A stretch of 64,000 nucleotides of DNA from NCBI RefSeq assembly GCF_030757795.1, contig NZ_JAUQWH010000005.1, positions 1 to 64,000 of the forward strand, read 5' to 3'. The position numbers and the translations under genes were made by a program. Position 1 is the stretch's first letter; each line of letters starts with the position of its first letter. Origin of the DNA: Actinoplanes oryzae (lineage in GTDB: Bacteria; Actinomycetota; Actinomycetes; Mycobacteriales; Micromonosporaceae). This document shows positions 8,258 to 15,957 of this stretch, piece by piece. The notes beneath the pieces were generated by a model. It made no database searches. It was not told the origin of the DNA and saw only the letters and a program-made list of their open reading frames with translations.

Positions 8258-9091
8258 TCATCGGGCGTGGCGCAGCACGTTGCGCTGCCGGCCCAGGCCG
8301 TCGATCTCGACCTCCACGATGTCACCGGCCCGCAGGTACGGGAACCGGCCGGACAGCGCCACGCCCTCCGGCGTCCCAGTGTTGATCAGGTCGCCCGGTT
8401 CGAGCACGGTGTACTGCGACAGGTGCCACACCAGGAACGCCACGTCGAAGATCATGTCGGCGGTGGTGGAGTCCTGCCGGGGCTCGCCGTTGACCCAGCT
8501 GCGCAGGCCGAGCGCGCCGGGGTCGCCGGCCTCGTCCGGGGTGACCAGCCACGGGCCGAGCGGGTTGAACGTCTCGCTCGACTTGCCCTTGGACCACTGG
8601 CCGCCCGACTCGTCCATCTGGAAGGTGCGCTCCGAGACGTCGTCGGACAGCACGTACCCGGCGATGTGCGCGGCGGCGTCGGCGGGCGACTCCAGGTAGC
8701 GCGCCGTGCGCCCGACGACGACGCCGAGCTCGACCTCCCAGTCCGTCGTGACCGACCGGCGCGGGATGAGGACGTCGTCGTACGGGCCGACCACCGTGTT
8801 GGGCGCCTTGTAGAACAGGATCGGCGTCGTGGGCGGGGTGGCTCCGGACTCGGCCGCGTGCGCCGCGTAGTTCTGGCCGATGCACAGGACCGCGCCGGGC
8901 CGGGCGATCGGGGCGCCGAGCCGCTGCCCGGCGATGTCGATCTCGGGCAGTCCGACCACCGACGGCACGCCCCCGGCGGCCAGGAACGCACCGGTGATGT
9001 CGGGTGTCACCGCCGACAGGTCGTAGTACCGGCCGGCGGCCGCGGCCACGGGACGTTCCTGTCCGGCGGGGCCCACGCGCAGGTATCTCAC
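8258..9091 (-). CDS. Fumarylacetoacetate hydrolase (FAH) family protein
   Basis: This 277-residue protein has the FAH C-terminal fold. Motifs are CIGQNYAAHAAESG, LFYKAPNTVVGP, the metal-binding DWEVELGVVVGR and GYVLSDDVSERTFQ, and NTGTPEGVALSG near the C-terminus. Relatives include 2,4-didehydro-3-deoxy-L-fuconate hydrolase, ureidoglycolate lyase and 2-hydroxyhepta-2,4-diene-1,7-dioate isomerase. The GTG start has GGAG five bases upstream. It is the last gene of the marR-aldo/keto reductase-FAH operon, 18 bp after the reductase. Pairing with a fucose-dehydrogenase-like reductase favours an L-fucose-like sugar-acid pathway, but the substrate is inferred. Confidence 0.87.
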   Translation of the reverse strand: MRYLRVGPAGQERPVAAAAGRYYDLSAVTPDITGAFLAAGGVPSVVGLPEIDIAGQRLGAPIARPGAVLCIGQNYAAHAAESGATPPTTPILFYKAPNTVVGPYDDVLIPRRSVTTDWEVELGVVVGRTARYLESPADAAAHIAGYVLSDDVSERTFQMDESGGQWSKGKSSETFNPLGPWLVTPDEAGDPGALGLRSWVNGEPRQDSTTADMIFDVAFLVWHLSQYTVLEPGDLINTGTPEGVALSGRFPYLRAGDIVEVEIDGLGRQRNVLRHAR

Positions 9092-9109
9092 TCGATCTCC
9101 CGTCGATGG

Positions 9110-10066
9110 TCAGCTGATCAGCCCTGCGGACCGCAGGTCCTTCCACAGCGCCTCGGGCACCGGCACGGACGCCATCCGGACCGCGTCGGCGACCTCCTCC
9201 GGCGACCGCGCGCCGACCAGCACGCTCGCCACGGCCGGATGCGTCAGCGGGAACTGGATCGCCGCCGCCCGCAGCGGCACCCCGTGCCGCTCGCACGTCG
9301 TCCGCAGCGCCAGCGCCCGCTCGACCAGCTCCGGACCGGCCGGGGCGTAGTTGTACGTGGCCCCCGGCCGCGGGTCGGCGAGCAGTCCCGAGTTGAACAC
9401 GCCCGCCGCGACGACCGAGACCCCGCGCTCGGCGCACAGCGGCAGCAGCTCCTCCGCGCCCGACTGGTCGAGCAGCGTGAACCGCCCGGCCAGCAGCACG
9501 CAGTCGACCAGCCCGGTCCGCACGAAGTCCGCGAGCATCGGCGCCTGGTTCATGCCCGCCGACACCGCCCCGATCCGGCCCTCCGCCCGCAGCCCCGCGA
9601 GCGCGCGCAGCCCTTCGCCGGAGGCCTGCGCCCAGTGCTCGTCCGGGTCGTGCAGGTGCAGGACGTCGGCGCGGTCCAACCCCAGACGAGCAAGGCTTTC
9701 CCGGTACGACGTGAGCACGCCCGCCGCGGAGAAGTCGAACACCGGCGTCTCCCCGGTCGCCTCCGCCCAGATGTCCTCCCCGCCCCCGCCGGGGCGCAGC
9801 AGCCGCCCGACCTTGGTCGAGAAGGCGAACTCCGCCCGGGGCTTGCCGGCCAGCACCGGCCCCGCCCGGCGCTCGGCGAGCCCGTTGCCGTAGAGCGGCG
9901 CCACGTCGAAGAAGCGGATGCCCAGCTCCCACGCGCGCTCCACCGTCGCGGCGGCCTGTTCCTCCCCCACCGCGGCGTAGAGCCCGCCCAGCGGCGCCAG
10001 CCCCAGCCCGAGCCGGGTGACGGTGACCTCGGTGCGGCCGAGGCGCACCCTCTCGGCAGGGTTCAT
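9110..10066 (-). CDS. Aldo/keto reductase, L-fucose/D-threo-aldose dehydrogenase-like
   Basis: This is a 318-residue TIM-barrel NAD(P)-dependent oxidoreductase. The AKR tetrad is present: Asp and Tyr in FFDVAPLYGNG, Lys in STKVGRLL, and His in VLHLHDPDEHW. The insertion GGGGEDIWAEATGETPVFDFS after the Lys motif and overall layout resemble D-threo-aldose 1-dehydrogenase/L-fucose dehydrogenase rather than xylose reductases. Its ATG overlaps the marR stop (ATGA). With the downstream FAH hydrolase it forms a small catabolic operon for an aldose or similar substrate, probably repressed by the MarR protein. Confidence 0.87.
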   Translation of the reverse strand: MNPAERVRLGRTEVTVTRLGLGLAPLGGLYAAVGEEQAAATVERAWELGIRFFDVAPLYGNGLAERRAGPVLAGKPRAEFAFSTKVGRLLRPGGGGEDIWAEATGETPVFDFSAAGVLTSYRESLARLGLDRADVLHLHDPDEHWAQASGEGLRALAGLRAEGRIGAVSAGMNQAPMLADFVRTGLVDCVLLAGRFTLLDQSGAEELLPLCAERGVSVVAAGVFNSGLLADPRPGATYNYAPAGPELVERALALRTTCERHGVPLRAAAIQFPLTHPAVASVLVGARSPEEVADAVRMASVPVPEALWKDLRSAGLIS

Positions 10067-10527
10067 GCCGGCCCCGCCGCCCAGTCCGCCGGCGCGGTGA
10101 CCACGGCGGTGAGGTGTTCGAAGAAGGTCAGGACGGCGGCGCGCTCCGGCGGGGCGAGCGAGGCGCAGTAGTCATCGATGGCCAGGATCAGCGGCGCCCA
10201 GGCCGCGTGGGAGGCCCGGCGGGCGGCGTCGGTCACGCTGACGGTGACGCGGCGGCGGTCGGTGGTGTCGCGGACGCGCCGGACGTGGCCGGCCTGCTCG
10301 AGGCGGTCGATCATCAGGGTGACCGAGGCGGTGCGGATGCCCAGGCGGTCGGCCAGCTCGGAGGCGCCCATCGGGCCGTGCTGGACGAGCTCGCCGATCG
10401 CCGACATGTCGTTGACGCTCAGGCCCATCCGCTGGGCCACCCGGCCCACCAGCTGGCGTGAGCCGCCGATCAGGTCGCGGACCGCGAGGGTGGCGGGGTC
10501 GAGCCCCTCGAACGGCCGGTCCTTCAT
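10063..10527 (-). CDS. MarR-family transcriptional regulator
   Basis: This is a 154-residue winged-helix repressor. Helix-turn-helix and wing are visible in ASELADRLGIRTASVTLMIDRL and HVRRVRDTTDRRRVTV. It is the first gene of the operon, overlaps the aldo/keto reductase start by 4 bp and so probably autoregulates. The ATG at 10527 is chosen; an in-frame GTG at 10545 would add six residues. Only 26 bp separate it from the stop of the upstream tetR gene, which is on the same strand, so some read-through is possible. Confidence 0.9.
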   Translation of the reverse strand: MKDRPFEGLDPATLAVRDLIGGSRQLVGRVAQRMGLSVNDMSAIGELVQHGPMGASELADRLGIRTASVTLMIDRLEQAGHVRRVRDTTDRRRVTVSVTDAARRASHAAWAPLILAIDDYCASLAPPERAAVLTFFEHLTAVVTAPADWAAGPA

Positions 10528-10553
10528 GCGCCCATCCCACCACACGGCGGCAG

Positions 10554-11240
10554 CTATCGGGCGAGCCGGTCGAGCCAGTCGCGCAGCAGCGCCAGCTCGG
10601 CCGGGCGCAGCGGCGGCCCCGGCTCGGCGGTGGCCAGGGCGGCGTCCAGGGCCAGCGCGCGGGCGGCCAGGCCGGTGCCGGCGGCCGGGGGCGGGTCGGT
10701 GACCAGGGAGTCCACCAGGGTGTCACGCATCCGCGTGGCCAGCTCCGGGTCGCGGTCCGCCTCGGGGGTGCCGATCAGCGTCAGCGTCGCGCCGGTGATG
10801 GCGGCCATGGCCAGCTGGGCCGCGAGGCCGACGGGCACCCGCAGCCGGCCGGCGGCGGCGATCCGTTCCAGGAAGCGCAGCAGCAGGCCCTGCGCCTCGG
10901 CGCCGGCGGGCGGGCGGCGACCGGGGCGGTCGGTGCCGAACATCAGCACGTAGAGGGCCGGGTGACGCAGGCCGAAGTCGACGTGCATGTCCCAGCCGCG
11001 GCGGATGTCGGCGATCGGGTCGCCGGTCTCGGTCAGCGCGCTCTTCTCGGCCAGATAGAGGTCGAAGGCGTGCAGGGCCAGGGCCTCGAGCAGGCCGTCT
11101 TTGTCCCCGAAGAGCTGGTAGAGCGAGGCCGCGCGGATGCCGGCCGCGGCGGCGACCGTGCGCGTCGAGACGGCCTGCACGCCGTCGGACTCCAGGATCG
11201 CGGCCGCCACGTCGATGATCTGCTGCCGGGTCGGGGCCAT
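10554..11240 (-). CDS. TetR-family transcriptional regulator
   Basis: This 228-residue protein has the TetR N-terminal DNA-binding domain (IIDVAAAILESDGVQAVSTR, then VAAAAGIRAASLYQLFGDKD) and a longer ligand-binding domain with WDMHVDFGLRHPALYVLMFG, as in WHG-type TetR proteins. It is divergent from an aldo/keto reductase gene. The 86-bp gap holds symmetric elements that are probably its operators, so it likely represses both itself and the reductase. The ligand is unknown. Confidence 0.9.
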   Translation of the reverse strand: MAPTRQQIIDVAAAILESDGVQAVSTRTVAAAAGIRAASLYQLFGDKDGLLEALALHAFDLYLAEKSALTETGDPIADIRRGWDMHVDFGLRHPALYVLMFGTDRPGRRPPAGAEAQGLLLRFLERIAAAGRLRVPVGLAAQLAMAAITGATLTLIGTPEADRDPELATRMRDTLVDSLVTDPPPAAGTGLAARALALDAALATAEPGPPLRPAELALLRDWLDRLAR

Positions 11241-11250
11241 GTTGCAATGC

Positions 11251-11313
11251 TACGCCAATCGGCGTATCACTGAGACGGAACACCGCTACGTGTTTCGGCG
11301 TGGCAGTGATACG
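11251..11313. promoter_or_regulatory. Operator-like dyads between tetR and the aldo/keto reductase gene
   Basis: A palindrome TACGCCAATCGGCGTA (6-bp arms, 4-bp centre) lies at 11251-11266. A related site TACGTGTTTCGGCGTG at 11287-11302 matches it at 11 of 16 positions. The 10-bp arms CGTATCACTG (11263-11272) and CAGTGATACG (11304-11313) form a wider perfect inverted repeat. Their position in the divergent promoter region supports TetR binding sites. Confidence 0.6.
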
Positions 11314-11326
11314 ACGAGGAGACGTC

Positions 11327-12232
11327 ATGAATCGCATCGGATACGGCGCCATGCAACTGGCGGGGCCCAACGTGTGGGGGCTGCCGGAGGACCCCGGGGC
11401 GGCGCGGCGGGTGCTGCGGCTGGCGGTCGAGGAGGGGGTCACGTTCTTCGACACCGCCAACGCGTACGGGCCGCGGACGGTGAACCAGCTCATCGGCGAG
11501 GCGCTCCGGCCGTACGGGAAGGATCTGATCGTCGGCAACAAGGTCGGCGCCGGCCGCGGACCGGACGGGTCGTGGATCGTCACGGACCACCCGGACACCG
11601 TCCGCCGGCAGGTGCACGAGGCGCTCGAGGACCTGGGCGCCGAGGTGAGCGAGCTGACCTATCTGCGACTCGGCGGCGACCTGCCGGGGGCGCACAGCCA
11701 GGTGCCGCTGGAGGACTCGCTCGGCGTCCTCGTCGAGCTGCGCGACCAGGGACTGATCCGGCGCATCGGGCTGTCCGGCGCGTCGCGCGAGATGCTGGCC
11801 CGGGCACGGCGGCTGACGCCGATCGCCGCCGTGCAGAACCGCTTCAACCTGCTCGACCGCAGCGGCGTCGAGGTGCTCGCCGACTGCGAGGAGCACGGCA
11901 TCTGGTTCGTGCCGTACTTCCCGCTGGCCTCGGGGCGGCTCACCGCCGTCGCGGAGCTGACCGGCCCGGCCGGGCGGCTGGAGGTGACCCCGGCGCAGGT
12001 GGCCCTGGCCTGGCTGCTGCGCCGCTCCCCCGCCGTGGTGGCCATCCCCGGCACGAGCAACCCCGGGCACCTGCGCGCCAACGTCGCCGCGGCCGGGATC
12101 GCCGGGCAGCTCACCGAGGCCGAGGTCGCCGCCCTCACCGCGCTGTCCGACGAGTCGGCGGCCGTCCTCGACCAGGCGCACCAGACCACGATCGACGCGC
12201 ACGTGAGCGCGGCGGCCAACTTCCGGGGCTAG
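11327..12232 (+). CDS. Aldo/keto reductase family protein
   Basis: This 301-residue protein has the AKR barrel: Asp and Tyr in FFDTANAYGPR, Lys in IVGNKVGAGRG, the LIRRIGLSGAS strand, and a C-terminal VVAIPGTSNPGHL cofactor loop typical of this group. At the usual catalytic His position it reads LTYLRLGGD, so the His appears to be replaced by Arg or Leu. The ATG at 11327 has GAGGAG upstream. It is divergent from tetR, which probably controls it. Its TAG overlaps the stop of the convergent APH-like gene within CTAG. NADPH-dependent carbonyl reduction is likely but the altered tetrad makes activity uncertain. Confidence 0.88.
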   Translation: MNRIGYGAMQLAGPNVWGLPEDPGAARRVLRLAVEEGVTFFDTANAYGPRTVNQLIGEALRPYGKDLIVGNKVGAGRGPDGSWIVTDHPDTVRRQVHEALEDLGAEVSELTYLRLGGDLPGAHSQVPLEDSLGVLVELRDQGLIRRIGLSGASREMLARARRLTPIAAVQNRFNLLDRSGVEVLADCEEHGIWFVPYFPLASGRLTAVAELTGPAGRLEVTPAQVALAWLLRRSPAVVAIPGTSNPGHLRANVAAAGIAGQLTEAEVAALTALSDESAAVLDQAHQTTIDAHVSAAANFRG

Positions 12233-13113
12233 GACAGCCGGGGGCGCAGGGCGAGGGCGACCTGCAGGGCGCGGCCGGTCGGCACGGGCCCGTGGTCCTG
12301 GTCCCAGACCTCGGAGAGCACCGCCTGCGCGAAGCCCCACGCCACGGCCCGGTCGAGCGGCATGCCCAGCCCGTCGGCGAGCTGCTCCAGCCGCCGGTCG
12401 AGCAGGGCCAGAGTGGGCTCCGGGCCGGTCAGCGGGTTCCAGAGGACCGGGCCGATCTCCGCGCCCGGGTCCCCGGCGACGCCGTGCGGGTCGATGGCCA
12501 GCCACGGCTCCCGCTCGGCCCGCAGCACGTTCTCGTGGTGCAGGTCGCCATGCAGCAGGACATGGTCATCAGCGGATGCGCACAGCGCGACATACAGCTC
12601 GCGGGCCTGCTCGACGAGGTCGCGCGGCACCGGATCGTCACCGGGATAGCGGGCCAGGTGGGCGGTGAAGTCGGCGACCCGGTCCGCGAGGTGCTCGACG
12701 GGAAGGTCGCCCGGGGCGGGCCGGTGCAACCGTCGCATCACGTCGATGAGGACGGCGGTGGCCCGCTCGTCCCGGCCGGCCACGAGCGAGCGCAATGTCG
12801 TGCCGGGCGTCGCGCGCTCGAGCAGCAGGGCGCCGCGTCCAGGATCGTGGCGCAGCAGCCGGATCGCGCCTTCGCCACCCCAGAAGGTCAGCGTGGCAGC
12901 CTCGGCAGCCAGATGCGGCGAGCCCGGCACGCCCAGCTTGAGCACGCGCCCTTCCCCCGCCGGCGCCACCCAGTGGAAGGTCAGCGGGAACGGCTCGCCC
13001 AGCTCCAGCCCCCACTCCCGGGCGATCGCCGCCGTGAGCTCCGGCAGCTCCCCGAGCCAGCGGACGCCGGCCTCACCCCAGTTAGCGGTCACGTTGCGCA
13101 CCAGGTCAGACAC
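12229..13113 (-). CDS. Aminoglycoside/hydroxyurea phosphotransferase family kinase
   Basis: This 294-residue protein belongs to the APH fold, subgroup APH(6)/hydroxyurea kinases such as StrB. Visible are the ATP-lobe segment GRVLKLGVPG, the catalytic loop HGDLHHENVL and the metal-binding DPHGVAGDPGAEIG. It transfers phosphate from ATP to a hydroxyl of a small molecule. In actinomycetes such genes can be resistance or housekeeping kinases; sequence alone does not prove resistance. The GTG at 13113 has GGGTGG six bases before it. It converges on the aldo/keto reductase gene, sharing CTAG. Confidence 0.85.
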   Translation of the reverse strand: MSDLVRNVTANWGEAGVRWLGELPELTAAIAREWGLELGEPFPLTFHWVAPAGEGRVLKLGVPGSPHLAAEAATLTFWGGEGAIRLLRHDPGRGALLLERATPGTTLRSLVAGRDERATAVLIDVMRRLHRPAPGDLPVEHLADRVADFTAHLARYPGDDPVPRDLVEQARELYVALCASADDHVLLHGDLHHENVLRAEREPWLAIDPHGVAGDPGAEIGPVLWNPLTGPEPTLALLDRRLEQLADGLGMPLDRAVAWGFAQAVLSEVWDQDHGPVPTGRALQVALALRPRLS

Positions 13114-13165
13114 GCAGACCACCCTACGCAACCAACTGCATGGATACGTAAGCCCCGCCCAGCGG

Positions 13166-14503
13166 TCAAGGCGCGAAGGTCTCGTTCGTCAGCCACAGCG
13201 TGCCCAGCACAGCCATCAGCATGAACGCCCGGAAGGTGAGCCAGCCGTACCATCGCGGCTTCCCTTCGTTCGCCGTCAGCACGACGATCAGACATCCTGC
13301 CGTGACGACGACCGCGGCGAGGATGACCACTCCCAGAATGACAAGCCAGCCCGCCGGGCGCAGCACGGCGCCGGGGATCAGCTGCATCGGGGACAGGACC
13401 AGGTAGCCGACGCTTGTCCCGATCAGAAGAAGCATCCCGCGCAGCAATGTGGTGCTGATCGACCTGCTGTGGAAGGCGAACTGCTCCGTGATCGTGACGG
13501 GCAGGGCGGCAGCGAGCAGGACCGCGGAAATCACCGCCGCGGCCCAGCCCGCACCCCGCGGGGCAAGGTCGGCGCCGCGGAACAGGGGAGTCAGGAAATA
13601 GGCAGTTGCCGAGGTGAAGAACCCGGTCGAAAGCCCCAGCAGCAGGAAGGTCCAGCGCTCCGACTTGAGCAGGAGCATCGGATTGAACAACACCGCGAGC
13701 CGGGCCTCGCGGCCCGGATGCGTGCCCACGACGCGCCCCAAGAGGGTCTGATCTCGCGCGTCGACGAGTTCGGCCCGCACCTTGACGACGTCGTCCGTGA
13801 CCATCATGGCGGTCACATCCGCAACGTGCTCACGGTACCGGAGGTAGGCACGGCCGGCGACGAACGTCAGCGTCGCCAGCACCGCGACCCTCAGCAGGAA
13901 TGTTCCGACGTCGCCGGCCTCGTCACCGTTCCATGCGAAAAGGTACGCGATGAGCAGCAGAAACAGCATGGCGACCACGCTGAGCGATCGGGTCCAGTAG
14001 TAGAGAACCTGATCGCGCGCCCAGGCATGAGCCAGCTCGTGCGCCAAGTGGACCGTGCGGGTGTCGTCGCTCTTGTTCCACCGCACGAGCGTCTTTGTCG
14101 TGATGACCACGACGGCGTCGCCGCGCCAGCCCCGCAGGCCGACCGGTGACATGAAACGCGACCGGCTCACCAACAGACGGGGCGGCGGGATCCGGAATCG
14201 GGCACTCCAGCGTCGCACGGCGTCGACATGGTCCGTCGCCTCACGGACATGGAGACGCGGTCTCCGCGCGAAGAAGCGGGCGACCGTCTGGATCAGCGCC
14301 AGATTGAGCGCGACGGAACCCACCGAGCCGGGCAGCCAGCCGCTCAGCGCCGGCGTAGGCGTCTGCGCGGGCATGAAGGTCACGCGCCAGAAGAGCAGCA
14401 CACTCCCGAGGCTCAGCAGAACCGCGGCGTGACCACGCAGGCGTCCGGCGCGCCGGTAGACGTGAGCCAGCTCCACGGGCGGTGCGGGCTCATTCGCCGG
14501 CAT
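13166..14503 (-). CDS. M48-like integral membrane zinc metalloprotease
   Basis: This is a 445-residue protein with an N-terminal cytosolic stretch and two early hydrophobic spans (LLSLGSVLLFW, VALNLALIQTVA). The zinc motif HELAH is at about 155-159, and a third ligand Glu probably lies in REHVAD near 225. Four or more C-terminal spans follow (LLLGLSTGFFTSATAYFL, AAVISAVLLAAALPV, MLLLIGTSVGYLVL, LVILGVVILAAVVV). This layout resembles HtpX/M48 peptidases, which degrade membrane or misfolded proteins. Its start overlaps the upstream small gene by 14 bp. Base composition is visibly less GC-extreme than most of the window, which hints at transfer. Confidence 0.8.
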   Translation of the reverse strand: MPANEPAPPVELAHVYRRAGRLRGHAAVLLSLGSVLLFWRVTFMPAQTPTPALSGWLPGSVGSVALNLALIQTVARFFARRPRLHVREATDHVDAVRRWSARFRIPPPRLLVSRSRFMSPVGLRGWRGDAVVVITTKTLVRWNKSDDTRTVHLAHELAHAWARDQVLYYWTRSLSVVAMLFLLLIAYLFAWNGDEAGDVGTFLLRVAVLATLTFVAGRAYLRYREHVADVTAMMVTDDVVKVRAELVDARDQTLLGRVVGTHPGREARLAVLFNPMLLLKSERWTFLLLGLSTGFFTSATAYFLTPLFRGADLAPRGAGWAAAVISAVLLAAALPVTITEQFAFHSRSISTTLLRGMLLLIGTSVGYLVLSPMQLIPGAVLRPAGWLVILGVVILAAVVVTAGCLIVVLTANEGKPRWYGWLTFRAFMLMAVLGTLWLTNETFAP

Positions 14504-14984
14504 CGGACCTGGCCGCTGTCCGGAGGATCGATCCGACCACCGCCTCGGCCAGGATCTCGGCACGCTGGGGGTCGAGGCCGAGACTGATGGCGTAGTCACG
14601 CACCTGTTCGACGTGCTCGGCGTGCTCTGCGGCGACGGGCCGAGTGCCGGCCGTTGCCCGTTCTGCTGTCGGAACATCCGTCTTCTTGCGCTGCAGCAGG
14701 TTCCGGACGGTCGCCCGGGTGCGCTCCTCCACCACAGATCTGCCCTCGTCGAAGACGGTTCTGCCGAACCACAGAGCCGCCGCCAGCGCGTATGGGGACA
14801 CCCAGTGAACAGCATCGTCGACCCCGAAGCCGACCGCGTCCGGGCGACGCCAGCGGAAGAGGTGCCGAGGCGGATCCAGCAGATCGTCCAGCAGCGGCAT
14901 CTCATCGGGATCCGTTGCCTGAACCGCCGCCCGGGCGGCGCGGGTGACGGCTTCGTCGAACGGCGACGGCTTGCGGCGATTCAT
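14490..14984 (-). CDS. Hypothetical protein of the metalloprotease operon
   Basis: This is a 164-residue protein I do not recognise. It starts MNRRKPSPFDEAVTRAA, contains a weakly hydrophobic stretch (HWVSPYALAAALWFGRTVF), then a charged segment (VVEERTRATVRNLLQRKK) and a C-terminal helix-rich part (QRAEILAEAVVGSIL). It lies between an unknown 240-residue gene (4-bp gap) and the metalloprotease gene (14-bp overlap), so all three are almost certainly co-transcribed. It could be a peripheral membrane partner or substrate of the protease; this is speculation. Confidence 0.75.
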   Translation of the reverse strand: MNRRKPSPFDEAVTRAARAAVQATDPDEMPLLDDLLDPPRHLFRWRRPDAVGFGVDDAVHWVSPYALAAALWFGRTVFDEGRSVVEERTRATVRNLLQRKKTDVPTAERATAGTRPVAAEHAEHVEQVRDYAISLGLDPQRAEILAEAVVGSILRTAARSDAGE

Positions 14985-14988
14985 CGAT

Positions 14989-15711
14989 TCACCTCGTGAT
15001 GTCGGCGACTAGGTCCAGCTCGTCGTAAGTCCGGGCCCCGTCCCGGACGAGCCGGAGACGGTCCCGCTCGCCGGCTTCCAGGAGCGTGGCGCTCAGGGCG
15101 TCCTCACACACGGCTCGAACGATCTGGTCGTAGGCCGCCGCGAGGCCGATACGCACGGGCCGCTTCTCGCCCGCTACGAAGACGGCGACAGGCTCGATGT
15201 CGAGCGCACCTGCGGGACGGCTGAGGTAGCACCGGAGCTGCCGGTCCTTGATCCCGCGGAAAGCCCGCTTCCTGCGCAGCAAGGCAATCGAGCCGATCGA
15301 CCCGAAGGGCACGTCGACACAGATGACGCTGCCCCGCTCGTCGTCGGCCTTGCCGAGCGCGCCGGTCGCCTTGATGAGCACGAGGCACAAGCGACTGCCC
15401 GTCAGCACCATCTCGCCGCCGCCGACACACACCTCGCCGAGGGGGCCGTCCTTCCCGAAGGCCAGGGGACGCCCGTCAGTCCCCACCGGGACAACGGCCC
15501 GGCAGTAACCGATCACAAATCTGGCCAGCTCATGCTCGCCCTCGGCAGCCTCGGGGAAGATGCCGGCGTCGCCGTTGATCCGCGTGCCCAGACGTAGCCG
15601 GAAGGCGCCGCCCGGCGCGGGCAGCGCCGTCTCGTGACTCGGCCATGCGAAGCGGCTGATGCGAACCGGGGCGCATGGCAGCGGTCCATCGTCGGAACGG
15701 GAGGGTGGCAC
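14989..15711 (-). CDS. Hypothetical protein, first gene of the metalloprotease operon
   Basis: This is an unrecognised 240-residue protein. The middle (GEMVLTGSRLCLVLIKATG, then SVICVDVPFGSIGSIAL and RLRCYL-like strands) alternates short strands in a way that resembles a PH-like or GRAM-like membrane-binding fold, but that is only an impression. No signal peptide or membrane span is seen. The start could instead be the in-frame GTG at about 15666 (VRISRFAWPS). It is followed after 4 bp by the 164-residue gene and then the metalloprotease gene. The 246 bp upstream, to the next gene, hold a terminator of that gene and no other feature I can name. Confidence 0.7.
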   Translation of the reverse strand: MPPSRSDDGPLPCAPVRISRFAWPSHETALPAPGGAFRLRLGTRINGDAGIFPEAAEGEHELARFVIGYCRAVVPVGTDGRPLAFGKDGPLGEVCVGGGEMVLTGSRLCLVLIKATGALGKADDERGSVICVDVPFGSIGSIALLRRKRAFRGIKDRQLRCYLSRPAGALDIEPVAVFVAGEKRPVRIGLAAAYDQIVRAVCEDALSATLLEAGERDRLRLVRDGARTYDELDLVADITR

Positions 15712-15911
15712 CGAAGCTCCTCGCGGGCTGGACGGCGGTCCTCCACTCTGCGGGTCGAGGAGGTTTCGTGTCCAGCGCGTTCGGTCTCCCTTGGTGTCCG
15801 CCTTTCGGGTGGCTTACACGCCTGCCGAAACGCCCGATCAGCCGATGGCGGACTCCGGCCGGCGAAAGAGAACGAGGTCAACGGCGTAATGCGGCTCCGG
15901 AACACGAAGAA

Positions 15912-15933
15912 GCCGCCACGACGTCGTGACGGC
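15912..15933 (-). terminator. Hairpin terminator after the NlpC/P60 gene
   Basis: The 22-bp dyad GCCGTCACGA/TCGTGGCGGC (one G-T pair, no unpaired loop beyond the central CG) begins 25 bases after the stop codon on the minus strand. It is followed by CTTCTTCGTGTT, a modest T-rich tail, as is usual for high-GC intrinsic terminators. Confidence 0.6.
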
Positions 15934-15957
15934 CTCTGCGTGGTGGTGCCGGAAGAA

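Noticed and set aside
12229..13113. Confirmed aminoglycoside resistance gene
   Set aside because: The APH(6)-like fold is clear, but substrate cannot be read from sequence and many such kinases are not resistance enzymes.
15712..15957. Small genes in the gap between the metalloprotease operon and the NlpC gene
   Set aside because: Open frames on both strands lack ribosome binding sites and recognisable sequence; only the terminator hairpin is convincing.
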